From an uncultured Lachnospiraceae bacterium (GTDB lineage Bacteria > Bacillota > Clostridia > Lachnospirales > Lachnospiraceae): a stretch of 21,703 bases of DNA. Within the stretch, counting starts at the first letter, position 1. Each line of letters begins with the position of its first letter. Made by a program: the position numbers and the translations under genes. Below the pieces are notes generated by a model. The model was given only the letters and a program-made list of their open reading frames with translations. It was not told the origin of the DNA and searched no databases. The stretch lies in the NCBI GenBank assembly GCA_910586585.1, contig CAJUKA010000073.1, positions 1 to 21,703 on the forward strand, written 5' to 3'. Positions 1-8,316 of the stretch are shown piece by piece.

Positions 1-2
1 TT

Positions 3-104
3 GCCGTGGGCGATAAAGTAGAGGTTAGTTACCGGGGGCTGATTGATTTTGATGAAGAGCACCCAAGTGAGGCCGTGAAGATTGTAGTGATTACAGTTGA
101 ATAA
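3..104 (+). CDS. C-terminal end of an unrecognised protein (5' end outside window)
   Basis: An open frame enters from the left edge and stops at TAA 102-104, giving about 33 residues that begin AVGDKVEVSYRGL and end VKIVVITVE. The Gly-Asp-Lys-Val turn and alternating hydrophobic strands suggest a small beta-rich (OB-like) fold such as occurs at the end of DUF3221-type secreted proteins, but that is only a resemblance. It is followed by a hairpin that may end its transcript, so it is probably not part of the GntR operon. Too little is visible to assign a function. Confidence 0.55.
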   Translation, partial: AVGDKVEVSYRGLIDFDEEHPSEAVKIVVITVE

Positions 105-112
105 TTCTCAGG

Positions 113-150
113 AATCCCATCGCAAACGGCAATGGGATTTCTGTCGTTTT
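113..150 (+). terminator. Probable rho-independent terminator
   Basis: AATCCCAT (113-120) pairs with ATGGGATT (132-139) across an 11-nt loop and is followed by a short T-rich run. It lies 8 bp after the stop of the partial gene and before the GntR promoter. The T-run is interrupted, so strength is uncertain. Confidence 0.55.
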
Positions 151-200
151 AAAGTGCTTTTTTTTGGACTGTTTTGCCAGAAAATGAGAAAACATATATC

Positions 201-229
201 TTGACAACTGTCTTTTAGTGTCTTATACT
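201..229 (+). promoter_or_regulatory. Sigma-A type promoter of the gntR-ABC operon
   Basis: TTGACA (201-206, perfect -35) and TATACT (224-229, 5/6 of the -10 consensus) are separated by 17 bp. Transcription should start near 236, inside the palindromic operator at 219-259, which explains how a repressor could occlude it. Confidence 0.82.
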
Positions 230-259
230 GTACTTGTATATACAATACAGTATAAGACA
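219..259 (+). promoter_or_regulatory. Long palindromic operator, probable GntR binding site
   Basis: TGTCTTATACTGTA (219-232) is the exact reverse complement of TACAGTATAAGACA (246-259). The sequence between them, after one unpaired C at 233, is the self-complementary TTGTATATACAA (234-245). The structure covers the -10 box and the transcription start. YtrA-type GntR regulators typically bind such palindromes in their own promoters, so autorepression is inferred. Confidence 0.8.
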
Positions 260-275
260 GATAGGCGGTGATGGT

Positions 276-656
276 TTGGAGATTGTTGTAAGTAATAAGG
301 CAAGTCGTCCTCTTTATGAGCAGATTGTGTCCCAGATAAAGGCGCAGATTATGAGCGGTGAATTGAAGGCGGGTGAAGCGCTTCCGTCTATTCGCGCCCT
401 GGCAAAATCATTGCAGATCAGTGTTCTGACCGTACAGAAGGCATATGACAGTTTGCAGGAAGATGGCTTTATTGAGACGACAGCCGGGAAAGGCTGCTAT
501 GTATCTGTTAGGAATCAGGACTTTTATTTGGAAGAACAGCAAAAAAAGATAGAGGGCTGTCTCAGTGATGCAATAGAAATCGCCCGTATGAGCGGAATAC
601 CGCTTGATAAATTAATCAGCTTATTAACATTATTGTACGAGGAGGATTCGCGATGA
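276..656 (+). CDS. GntR-family transcriptional regulator, YtrA subfamily
   Basis: A 126-residue protein with an N-terminal winged helix: RPLYEQIVSQIKAQIMSGEL, then LPSIRALAKSLQISVLTVQKAY, then the wing (ETTAGKGCYVS). It has only a short helical C-terminal tail, which is the size and layout of the YtrA subfamily that usually sits next to ABC transporter genes. The frame stays open to 234, but that start lies inside the operator and at the transcription start. TTG at 276, five bases after AGGCGGTG (263-270), is the credible start. The stop overlaps the next ATG (ATGA). Its likely role is a repressor of its own operon, released by an unknown cell-envelope or peptide signal. Confidence 0.88.
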   Translation: MEIVVSNKASRPLYEQIVSQIKAQIMSGELKAGEALPSIRALAKSLQISVLTVQKAYDSLQEDGFIETTAGKGCYVSVRNQDFYLEEQQKKIEGCLSDAIEIARMSGIPLDKLISLLTLLYEEDSR

Positions 657-1504
657 CAAATGCTTTCATGGTATCAGGTCTTACCAAAACGTATCAGGAT
701 TTTGTTTTGGATCATGTTTCGTTCACTGTTCCGAACGGCTCCATTGTTGGACTGATTGGAGAAAACGGTGCAGGAAAAAGTACGACAATCAACGCAGCTT
801 TAGGGCTGATTCAAAAGGAGGATGGCATTGTTTCCATTTTAGACAGGGAGGAACTGGATGGGGATATCAAAGAACAGATCGGCGTCGTGTTCGATGGCAG
901 CAATTATCCGGAAATCCTTTCTCCCCGGAAACTGAACCGGGTTATGAAAAATATTTACAGGACGTGGGACGAACAGGTATACTTTGGGCTGCTGAAACAG
1001 TTTTCCCTGCCGTCCGATAAGCAGATTAAACAGTTCTCAAAAGGAATGAAGATGAAGCTGGCTATCTCTGTCGCATTTTCCCATCATTCCAGACTGTTGA
1101 TCCTAGACGAAGCCACCAGCGGCTTAGACCCGGTTGTACGGGATGATATTTTGGATATGCTGTTGGATTTCGTGCAGGACGAGGAGCATTCCATACTGGT
1201 ATCCTCCCACATTACCAGTGACTTGGAGAAGATTGCCGATTATATCGTGTTTATCCATGATGGCAAAGTCGTTTTTGAGAAAACCAAAGATGAGCTGACC
1301 GAGCGGTACGGCATCATCAAGTGCGGTGCAGCGCAGTTTGAGGCGCTGGATAAATCCGATATCATTGCCTGCCGCAAAATGGACTATGAATGGCAGATCT
1401 TGGTTTCAGACCGGGAGAGAATGCAGAAAAAGTATCCGAAGGCTCTGGTTGTCCCGGCGACAATTGATGAAATTATGCTGCTTTATGTAAAGGGGGAAAA
1501 GTGA
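653..1504 (+). CDS. ABC transporter ATP-binding protein (YtrB-like)
   Basis: A 283-residue ABC ATPase. Walker A is GENGAGKST (residues 36-44), the signature is the degenerate FSKGM (128-132), Walker B is RLLILDEAT (147-155), the D-loop SGLD (156-159) and the switch histidine H186. The usual Q-loop region reads VVFDG, a form often seen in YtrB-like and ABC-2-type exporter ATPases. It overlaps the regulator by 4 bp and ends one base into the permease ATG, so translation is coupled. With the downstream six-helix permease it should form an ABC-2 exporter. In related GntR-ABC operons the substrate is an antimicrobial peptide or is unknown. Confidence 0.92.
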   Translation: MTNAFMVSGLTKTYQDFVLDHVSFTVPNGSIVGLIGENGAGKSTTINAALGLIQKEDGIVSILDREELDGDIKEQIGVVFDGSNYPEILSPRKLNRVMKNIYRTWDEQVYFGLLKQFSLPSDKQIKQFSKGMKMKLAISVAFSHHSRLLILDEATSGLDPVVRDDILDMLLDFVQDEEHSILVSSHITSDLEKIADYIVFIHDGKVVFEKTKDELTERYGIIKCGAAQFEALDKSDIIACRKMDYEWQILVSDRERMQKKYPKALVVPATIDEIMLLYVKGEK

Positions 1505-2133
1505 TGAAAGGTGTTTTGGTGAAGGATCTTTATATTGCCAAGAGCAATATTCTTGTAACGATCATCAGCTTGGTTGTTTTGGGCTTTGGCTTATCCTTTT
1601 TGCTGGAAACCAGCGCACTTTTGGTTTTGGCTCCGGTTGCCGCCACAACAGCAGCTTTTATCAGTATTACCAGTGACGCGGCTTCCAAATGGAATAAAAA
1701 TGTCATTACCATGCCGGTATCAAGGAGCCAGATCATCGGCGAGAAATTTTTGTTTTATATCCTGCTTGCCGTATTGGGGCTGCTTATTGCGCTGATTCCC
1801 TGTGTTGTCCTTGCGTGTTTCGGTATGGATATAACACTGCGTTCTTTATGTCTGTACGGCTCTATTGGGATAAGCGCTACCCTGCTGGCAGGCGGCATCA
1901 GTCTGCCATGTGCGTATCTGTTTGACCCGGAGAAATCGCAGATTGTCTTTATGATGTCATCTATGGTGGGGGCAGGGATTGTTACTGGGCTTGTGCTTTT
2001 TATCAATTTGATCTTTCCTGTAAAGGAAAATATCCTTTTGGCTTTCAATATTGTGCTTATCATTTCTGTTATCTGGTTTTTTGTCTCGTACCGGATTGCG
2101 GTAAAGGTATATCAAAAACGGGATATCAATTGA
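1504..2133 (+). CDS. ABC-2 type permease subunit (ABC2_membrane_5-like)
   Basis: A 209-residue integral membrane protein with about six hydrophobic segments: residues 17-35, 38-55, 83-105, 115-135, 148-170 and 176-195. It starts MKGVLVKDLYIAKSN, the cytoplasmic N-terminal pattern of small ABC-2 permeases that accompany YtrA regulators. ATG 1504 shares its A with the ATPase stop (TGATG) and follows AGGGGGAAAAG. A GTG at 1501 is in frame but less likely. It probably forms a homodimer with two copies of the upstream ATPase. It is the last gene of the operon, and no clear terminator was seen after it. Confidence 0.85.
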   Translation: MKGVLVKDLYIAKSNILVTIISLVVLGFGLSFLLETSALLVLAPVAATTAAFISITSDAASKWNKNVITMPVSRSQIIGEKFLFYILLAVLGLLIALIPCVVLACFGMDITLRSLCLYGSIGISATLLAGGISLPCAYLFDPEKSQIVFMMSSMVGAGIVTGLVLFINLIFPVKENILLAFNIVLIISVIWFFVSYRIAVKVYQKRDIN

Positions 2134-2230
2134 CTGATATAAAATGAAAACAACTGAGTGCAGGCAATGATGCATCCGTTATTCCTGTTTATGCAGTGCA
2201 AGGATTGTAAAATTATGTGAGGACAAAATC

Positions 2231-3103
2231 ATGCACTATGTTCATGCAAAGGGAATTTTATCAGTGAAAAATGGAATGAACTTGTATCGTGGCTGTTCAC
2301 ATGGGTGTATTTACTGCGATTCCAGAAGTAAATGTTACCATATGGAACATGATTTTGAGGACATTGAAATCAAAGCAAATGCGATTGAGTTATTAGAAAA
2401 CGCACTAAAACGGAAACGTACAAAGTGTATGTTGGGCACAGGCTCTATGACAGACCCTTATATTCCTCTTGAAAGTGAAATTGGAAATGTCAGAAAGGCA
2501 CTATTATTGGCGGAGCAGTACGGCTTTGGTTTTACATTGATAACAAAATCAAGTCGGGTTTTGAAAGATTTAGACTTGCTGAAACGTATCAATGCGAAAA
2601 CAAAATGTGTGGTGCAAATGACGTTAACGACCTACAACGAAGGTTTATGTAAAAAGCTGGAACCAAACGTCAGTACGACACGAGAACGCTTTGAAGTGTT
2701 AAAGGAACTGCATAATGCAGGTATTCCGACTGTTGTATGGCTATGCCCCATTCTTCCATTTATCAATGATACGGAAGAAAATATAATGGGTATTTTGAAT
2801 TACTGTATTGAGGCAAAAGTATATGGCATTATCTGTTTCGGCATGGGAATGACTTTGCGCGAGGGAAGCCGGGAATATTTTTACAAGCAATTAGACCAAT
2901 TATTCCCACATATGAAAGAAAGGTATATACGTACTTTTGGTAATCAATATGAGCTGAATAGTCCGAGGAACAGCAGCTTAATGAGATTGTTTCATCAAAT
3001 ATGCACAGAGAAAGGCATCGTGCATGATAACAGACAGATATTTGAATATCTAAACACCTTTGAAGAAAAAAATAACTATGTGCAGTTAAGTCTGTTTGAC
3101 TGA
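2231..3103 (+). CDS. Radical SAM protein, spore photoproduct lyase-like (SPL) family
   Basis: A 290-residue radical SAM enzyme. The [4Fe-4S] cluster motif is C22-x3-C26-x2-C29 in GCSHGCIYC. The conserved GTGSMTDPYIPLE segment follows, then ITKSSRVLKDLDLL and VQMTLTT strands of the partial TIM barrel, as in the SPL-like family (COG1533). The true spore photoproduct lyase is longer and differs in its C-terminus, so the reaction is unknown. The protein ends YVQLSLFD, where QLSLF matches the consensus of beta sliding-clamp binding peptides. The start has GTGAGGA (2217-2223) upstream. It stands alone between two regulatory operons. Confidence 0.88.
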   Translation: MHYVHAKGILSVKNGMNLYRGCSHGCIYCDSRSKCYHMEHDFEDIEIKANAIELLENALKRKRTKCMLGTGSMTDPYIPLESEIGNVRKALLLAEQYGFGFTLITKSSRVLKDLDLLKRINAKTKCVVQMTLTTYNEGLCKKLEPNVSTTRERFEVLKELHNAGIPTVVWLCPILPFINDTEENIMGILNYCIEAKVYGIICFGMGMTLREGSREYFYKQLDQLFPHMKERYIRTFGNQYELNSPRNSSLMRLFHQICTEKGIVHDNRQIFEYLNTFEEKNNYVQLSLFD

Positions 3104-3123
3104 ATTAGGGAAAAATATTTTCC

Positions 3124-3158
3124 TGTAACATTTCGCGGATATTTCGAGTGGGTATGAT
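3124..3158 (+). promoter_or_regulatory. Putative activator-dependent promoter of the regulator/kinase pair
   Basis: TGTAACATTTC (3124-3134) recurs exactly at 5086-5096 near the transporter gene. ACATTT (3128-3133) and ATATTT (3139-3144) are spaced 11 bp apart, about one helical turn, and TATGAT (3153-3158) would be the -10 box. The layout mirrors the promoter before the ABC ATPase, suggesting that the OmpR-type regulator acts on both. A small GGAAAA/TTTTCC inverted repeat (3109-3123) just upstream may end the radical SAM transcript. Confidence 0.5.
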
Positions 3159-3276
3159 TTGTCGGTCTGACTGTGTTCTGGCTGAACTTAGGAATCGTAG
3201 GAAAATAAGTGATGCAGATTGCGTAGGATATTTTTCTACAGTTCCTTATCGCATAAAGACGGAAAGGAGTATGTGC

Positions 3277-3966
3277 ATGAAGAAGATTTTACTGGTAGAG
3301 GACGATGCCCTTTTAAATAAAACGCTGACCTACAACCTGATTTCTGAGGGGTACGATACCGTATCAGCCCTAAATGCAGGCACAGCTGCCCAGTTACTGA
3401 CACAGACGGAATATGACTTGGTACTTCTGGATATCAACCTGCCGGACGGCAGCGGATATGACCTGTGCAGGCTCATAAAGCCGGAGAATCCTGACACGCT
3501 GGTGATTTTCCTGACTGCCAACGACCAAGAGAGCGACCAGATTCGGGGGTATGAAGTCGGGGCGGTGGATTATATCACCAAGCCCTTTTCCATTGGGGCG
3601 CTGCTGCGGAAAATACGGGCAATGTTCGCCATGCTGGAACACCGTGGACTGGCAAAGGATTTCTATGATGACGGCAGACTGTTTTTGGATTTTTCGCAGC
3701 AGTCCGCTTCATTAAATGGTAAATCCCTTACCCTTTCCCCGATGGAGTATAAGATGCTGTACCTGTTCTGCAAAAATCCCAAACAGATTCTTACTAGGCA
3801 GCGCCTTTTGGAACGGCTGTGGGATACGAATGAAAACTATGTGGACGAACACACCCTGACTACCTCCATCAGCCGGATACGGGGCAAGATTGAGGCTGAT
3901 GGAGATACTTATATTAAAACGATTTACGGAATTGGGTATCAGTGGATGGGAGGCGAGCGAAAATGA
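3277..3966 (+). CDS. OmpR-family response regulator
   Basis: A 229-residue protein with a receiver domain (residues 1-115) and a winged-helix output domain (about 130-228). The acidic pair D9-D10, phosphoacceptor D52 (LLDINLPDG), T80 and K102 are all present. The C-terminal LTLSPMEYKMLYLF and TTSISRIRGKIE segments are typical of the OmpR/PhoB DNA-binding fold. The frame is open upstream to 3148, but AAAGGAG (3263-3269) is 7 nt before ATG 3277 and KKILLVEDD is the normal receiver start. It overlaps the kinase gene by ATGA. Probably activates the ABC transporter downstream through the ACATTT repeats. Confidence 0.93.
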   Translation: MKKILLVEDDALLNKTLTYNLISEGYDTVSALNAGTAAQLLTQTEYDLVLLDINLPDGSGYDLCRLIKPENPDTLVIFLTANDQESDQIRGYEVGAVDYITKPFSIGALLRKIRAMFAMLEHRGLAKDFYDDGRLFLDFSQQSASLNGKSLTLSPMEYKMLYLFCKNPKQILTRQRLLERLWDTNENYVDEHTLTTSISRIRGKIEADGDTYIKTIYGIGYQWMGGERK

Positions 3967-4994
3967 GTCTGGGGCGGATCTCTGTAAAAACGATATTCCT
4001 GTTGACATGTGGCGGTATGACGGCTTCCATGCTGGTCATCTGTGCCGTTCTCGTATGGATGACAGGCGAGATATGGGTGCTTACCACCGGCGGGCTGCTG
4101 ATGCTCTGTGCTCTTGCTTGGATGTTCCTTCTGACAGTTGTTTTCAGTAAACGGCTTTCCGTATTTACCAGGGAACTGTGCCGGGCAATGGATCAGATGA
4201 TAAGCGGAAGCGGAGAACCTGTGCGTGCCGTGGACAGTGAAACACTCTTTGCTCGTATCGGCTTCCGCCTGTCCCGGCTGTATGATATCATGCAGGAGAA
4301 TCGGCGGAAGGTGGATAAGGAACGGCAGGAGTTGCAGATGCTGGTGTCGGATGTCTCCCATCAGGTGAAAACACCGGTAAGCAATCTGAAAATGGTGACG
4401 GATACGCTGCTTTCAAAGTCTGTCACAGAAAAAGAACGGCGGGAGTTCCTGCAAGGCATCCAGAACCAGACGGACAAGCTGGAATTTCTTTTTCAGGCTC
4501 TTGTGAAAACCTCCCGGTTGGAAACCGGAGCAATCCGGCTGGAGAAGAAAGACGCCCCTCTGATTGATACGTTGGCGATGGCCTGTAGCGGCATCGTTTA
4601 TGCAGCGGAGAAAAAAGATATTTGCGTTACAGTGGACTGCCCGGAGGGGATCCTCCTTTCCCACGACAGCAAATGGACGGCGGAAGCCGTGTTTAATCTG
4701 CTGGACAATGCAGTGAAGTATACCCCAGTGGGAGGCGCAATCCGAATTTCAGTAGAGCAATGGGAAATGTATGTAAAACTGAGTGTGTCTGATACTGGCA
4801 AGGGTATTTCCGAGAGCAATCAGGCTAGTATTTTCCGGCGCTTCTACCGTGAGGAAGAAGTACATGAACAGCAGGGCGTGGGCATTGGTCTGTATCTGAC
4901 CCGCGAGATCGTAACACGGCAGGGCGGTTATATCAAAGTGGTTTCAGAGCCGGGCAAGGGTTCGGAATTTTCCATTATGCTCCCTGCAAGATAA
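3963..4994 (+). CDS. Sensor histidine kinase, intramembrane-sensing type
   Basis: A 343-residue kinase. Two transmembrane helices (about 11-31 and 38-60) are joined by only about six residues, so there is no extracellular sensor domain. HAMP-like/helical linker, then the DHp motif with H133 (DVSHQVKTP), the N box (NLLDNAVKYTP, 245 on), DTGKG (277-281) and GVGIGL (305-310). This architecture is that of BceS-like intramembrane-sensing kinases, which read the state of a partner ABC transporter. ATG 3963 follows GGGAGG (3948-3953). The neighbouring ATPase and FtsX permease are the likely partner and the likely true sensor. Confidence 0.92.
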   Translation: MSLGRISVKTIFLLTCGGMTASMLVICAVLVWMTGEIWVLTTGGLLMLCALAWMFLLTVVFSKRLSVFTRELCRAMDQMISGSGEPVRAVDSETLFARIGFRLSRLYDIMQENRRKVDKERQELQMLVSDVSHQVKTPVSNLKMVTDTLLSKSVTEKERREFLQGIQNQTDKLEFLFQALVKTSRLETGAIRLEKKDAPLIDTLAMACSGIVYAAEKKDICVTVDCPEGILLSHDSKWTAEAVFNLLDNAVKYTPVGGAIRISVEQWEMYVKLSVSDTGKGISESNQASIFRRFYREEEVHEQQGVGIGLYLTREIVTRQGGYIKVVSEPGKGSEFSIMLPAR

Positions 4995-5067
4995 TATAGG
5001 GCAGACGGTTGTCTGGCGTAAATTTTTTCGCAGCAGTGTGCAGACAAGCTGCCAGTGGCAGGTTGTC

Positions 5068-5150
5068 GCTGAAATGTCCGAGTCTTGTAACATTTCAGCC
5101 GTATTTTTTATGCTGCTTCGGACATTTCTGTGACATTTGGATTTTACAAT
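5068..5150 (+). promoter_or_regulatory. Regulator binding region and promoter of the ABC transporter
   Basis: GCTGAAATGT (5068-5077) and ACATTTCAGC (5090-5099) form a perfect 10-bp inverted repeat. GAAATGTCCG (5071-5080) also pairs exactly with CGGACATTTC (5119-5128). Two ACATTT half-sites (5122-5127, 5133-5138) are 11 bp apart and lie over the -35 position of a promoter whose -10 is TACAAT (5145-5150). The poor -35 and overlapping repeats fit activation by a phosphorylated OmpR-type regulator. The exact motif TGTAACATTTC is shared with the promoter before the regulator gene. Confidence 0.6.
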
Positions 5151-5183
5151 GTCCTTATCAATTAGGAAAAGGAGCATTTGATT

Positions 5184-5882
5184 ATGACGGTGTTACAAAC
5201 AATCGATCTGAAAAAGTATTATGGCACAGAGCCAAACATTACCCGCGCCTTAGACGGCGTCAACCTCTCTGTGGAACAGGGTGAGTTTGTGGCGGTGGTA
5301 GGAACATCCGGCAGCGGCAAGTCCACCTTGCTGAACATGATGGGCGGGCTGGATACGCCCACGTCCGGCAGCGTCATTGTCCGTGGAGCTGAACTGGCAA
5401 AAAAGAAGGATGAGGAGCTGACCATCTTCCGCCGCCGCAACATTGGTTTTATCTTCCAGAACTATAACCTTGTGCCGATTCTGAATGTCTATGAAAATAT
5501 TGTTCTGCCTGTGGAGCTGGACGGCGACACGGCAGATGGGAAGTTCATGGACGAGATTGTGGAGATGCTGGCATTGGAAGATAAGCTGAAAAATATGCCA
5601 AACAACCTTTCCGGCGGACAGCAGCAGCGTGTCGCTATCGCCCGCGCATTGATTACCAAGCCGGCTATCATTCTGGCTGATGAACCTACGGGCAATCTGG
5701 ATTCCAAGACCAGCGCCGATGTACTGGGGCTTTTAAAGCGTACCAGCATGGAGTTTAACCAAACCATAGTCATGATTACCCACAATAACGAGATTGCCCA
5801 GCTTGCCGACCGGATTGTAAGGATTGAGGACGGCAGGATTGCCGGAGGAGGACAGATGCGAAAAGGAGGCGGAAGATCATGA
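5184..5882 (+). CDS. ABC transporter ATPase, MacB/LolD/BceA type
   Basis: A 232-residue ATPase of the FtsX-permease partner class. Walker A GTSGSGKST (40-48), Q-loop Q92 (FIFQNYNL), signature LSGGQ (142-146), Walker B AIILADEP with E167, D-loop NLD and H200 are intact. ATG 5184 lies 9 nt after GGAG (5171-5174), while TTG 5178 is too close to it. The gene overlaps the permease by ATGA. Together they form a mechanotransmission-type transporter that moves or releases substrates at the outer face of the membrane, typically for resistance to peptide antibiotics. The substrate is not visible here. Confidence 0.94.
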   Translation: MTVLQTIDLKKYYGTEPNITRALDGVNLSVEQGEFVAVVGTSGSGKSTLLNMMGGLDTPTSGSVIVRGAELAKKKDEELTIFRRRNIGFIFQNYNLVPILNVYENIVLPVELDGDTADGKFMDEIVEMLALEDKLKNMPNNLSGGQQQRVAIARALITKPAIILADEPTGNLDSKTSADVLGLLKRTSMEFNQTIVMITHNNEIAQLADRIVRIEDGRIAGGGQMRKGGGRS

Positions 5883-8272
5883 CATGGCCTTTTGAAAATG
5901 ACACCAGCAGGGTGGAAAAGAAACTGGCAGGCCGCAGTATGAAAGCCGACAGGCGCCGAAGCATTTTTATCATTCTTACGATTGCCCTTGCCGTCTGTCT
6001 GATGGGAACCCTGTGTTTTATCTACTCGGCACAGCAGAAGAAGACACTGGACAATATCCTGGGACAGTATCAGGCCGGCTGTGACGGGCTGACCAGAGAA
6101 GAGGTCACACGGCTTGTGGATACGGGCAGGTTTGAAAAATGGGGATATACAGCCGATGCAGGCTCTGTCCGCCATGAGGACAGCGTCTTGAACGTCAGCT
6201 TTGTCAGCCCGGAGATGATCGACCTGATGGGATACGGCAAAATTATCGGGGCTTATCCTCAGGCAGAAAATGAGCTTTGTATAGAGCGCTCTTTTTTCAG
6301 TTATTTTAACCTTCCGGCAGAAATCGGCCAGACAGTTATGCTAAATCTTGGCGGCGGCGAGAATCGCTATATCGTCACAGGCATTCTGGAATCAGAGAAT
6401 AGCAGCCGGATTTTCACGGTCTGGATTCCAGAAACTGCTGTGGACACAGGCATTCATCAGACTCCTTATGAACTGCGATTCCGTTTTGAAGGGAGTCAGG
6501 TAATGGAGCCGGAAAGGCTTCGCGCAGACATCGAACGGTTCTTCTCAGAAATGGAAATACCGGCGGATCGAACCTTTTACAGCTCCAGCTATTTTGGAAT
6601 GGTGGATCTTTATCTGGGAAGCGGAATGGAGATTTATGTCCTGTCAGTACTGATTGCGGTCATTTGCGCGATTGTGATCTACAATATTTTCTACATTTCC
6701 GTGATGGGAAAAATGCGGGAATACGGGCGCTTAAAAGTGCTCGGGACAACGCCGCAGCAGTTAAAGCGGGTGGTAAAGCGGGAGAGGCGATTCCTGACTG
6801 CCTTGGCAGTTCCCCTTGGACTGATTCTTGCCGCAGTGATCGCACGGATCGCTGTACCCGGTTACTGGTCATGGCGTGACAATATCCGGTCTGCAATGGT
6901 CATTCTGTTTCTGACTTATGGAATGGTTCTGGCTGCCACCAGAAAGCCCTTATCTATGGTGGGAAAAGTATCTGCTATTGAAGCCATTCGTACCACTGCC
7001 TATTCCGGGTATCAGGGACGCAGTATTTCTGGACAGCTGCACCGCCGCCTGACCATAACCAGGCTGGCGCTGATGAATTTTTCCCGAAATCGCAAAAAAG
7101 CTTTTGTGACGGCGCTGTCTTTAAGTCTGACCGGGATTCTGCTTCTGTGTATTTCCGCCTATGCAAATTCGGTGGACGTAGAAGAAATGGCGAGAGCCCA
7201 GTTTGGAGACAGGAGCCAGTACCTTTTGCAATATGAAGACTACGCAGGACGAGAATTTTATGAGATGCAGAAAGATAATCCTTTGGGACAGGATCAGCAA
7301 AAAGAACTCGCCTCTATTTCGGACGTGGATTATGTCACGGCATACAGCATGGCCTGCGTGGAAATCCCTGCCATCAGCGAAATCCCGGGCAACCGTGAGC
7401 ATGAACCTTTTATTGTCAGGGGAATTGACCGGGAGGATATGGCAAAGATGTATGCTGGCGGAGCAGTTCTTGAGGGAACCGCAGATTACCGGCAGCTGGT
7501 GGAGGGAAGCGGCATTCTGGTCTGCCCGTCAGGCAGCACGCTCAAAGAGATTTACAGGACAGACTATGAGGTCGGGGATACCGTCACCGTCTCCTGTTAC
7601 AACGGACAGAGGAAGACTTATACCGTGATGGGAATTGTCGAGAATGTTCCAATCTGCAACACAGCTCATTTCTTTATTCTGCCGGAGGAAGAACTGTCCG
7701 TCCTTTATCCTGAAATATCGGATTTTACAGGCTGTGTAAATCTTCACACAGAACAGGACAGTGAACAGCTGCGGCGGGCAGTATTTGGCGCTGTGCCTGA
7801 TGAACGGGTGGGAGTCTCCAGCCTTTATGACCTGACGGCTGAGCTTAAAACCGGCATGCGCGGGGAACTGACCCGGCTCTACGGTATTCTGGTCTTTATC
7901 TTTGTGTTTGCCCTGATCAATCTTGCCAACACGCTGATTACCAATCTTTTTACCCGCCAGCAGGAATTCGGCGTGTTCCAGTCCGTTGGCATGAGCGGCC
8001 GTCAGCTGTCCCGGATGCTGTCCTTTGAGTGTCTGTATTATGTGGAGATCACGCTGCTTGTGACCCTGACACTGGGAACTGTGTGCAGCATGGCGTTGTG
8101 CAGGGTGTTTGATCAGATTGGCATGTTTGGGAAACTCACATACCATTTCCCAGTATTACAGGTTCTGGTGTTTGCAGCTGCGCTGCTTCTGGTGCAGGCG
8201 GTGTTCTCGGTCTGTGCGGTTCGTTATACCAGAAGGCTTTCCCTAGTGGAGCGGATTAAGGCGACAGACTGA
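5879..8272 (+). CDS. FtsX-like ABC transporter permease (two FtsX modules)
   Basis: A 797-residue permease with about eight transmembrane helices arranged as two halves. Helix 1 (about 29-52) is followed by a roughly 200-residue extracellular domain and three helices (252-276, 308-330, 345-360). The pattern repeats: a helix near 405-430, another large extracellular domain, and helices near 667-690, 722-745 and 760-785. This is the duplicated FtsX layout, unlike BceB, which has ten helices and a single extracellular domain. AGGAGG at 5863-5868 precedes the ATG, which overlaps the ATPase stop. Paired with a kinase lacking its own sensor, it probably detects and removes a cell-envelope antibiotic. 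Confidence 0.92.
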   Translation: MTWPFENDTSRVEKKLAGRSMKADRRRSIFIILTIALAVCLMGTLCFIYSAQQKKTLDNILGQYQAGCDGLTREEVTRLVDTGRFEKWGYTADAGSVRHEDSVLNVSFVSPEMIDLMGYGKIIGAYPQAENELCIERSFFSYFNLPAEIGQTVMLNLGGGENRYIVTGILESENSSRIFTVWIPETAVDTGIHQTPYELRFRFEGSQVMEPERLRADIERFFSEMEIPADRTFYSSSYFGMVDLYLGSGMEIYVLSVLIAVICAIVIYNIFYISVMGKMREYGRLKVLGTTPQQLKRVVKRERRFLTALAVPLGLILAAVIARIAVPGYWSWRDNIRSAMVILFLTYGMVLAATRKPLSMVGKVSAIEAIRTTAYSGYQGRSISGQLHRRLTITRLALMNFSRNRKKAFVTALSLSLTGILLLCISAYANSVDVEEMARAQFGDRSQYLLQYEDYAGREFYEMQKDNPLGQDQQKELASISDVDYVTAYSMACVEIPAISEIPGNREHEPFIVRGIDREDMAKMYAGGAVLEGTADYRQLVEGSGILVCPSGSTLKEIYRTDYEVGDTVTVSCYNGQRKTYTVMGIVENVPICNTAHFFILPEEELSVLYPEISDFTGCVNLHTEQDSEQLRRAVFGAVPDERVGVSSLYDLTAELKTGMRGELTRLYGILVFIFVFALINLANTLITNLFTRQQEFGVFQSVGMSGRQLSRMLSFECLYYVEITLLVTLTLGTVCSMALCRVFDQIGMFGKLTYHFPVLQVLVFAAALLLVQAVFSVCAVRYTRRLSLVERIKATD

Positions 8273-8316
8273 CTTCGCTCGAAGCAGCGATATTAAACCA
8301 TGGGAGGGGAACAAAC

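Noticed and set aside
234..275. ATG- or TTG-like start of the GntR gene at 234
   Set aside because: It would lie inside the palindromic operator and at the predicted transcription start. TTG 276 has a proper ribosome binding site and starts the conserved fold.
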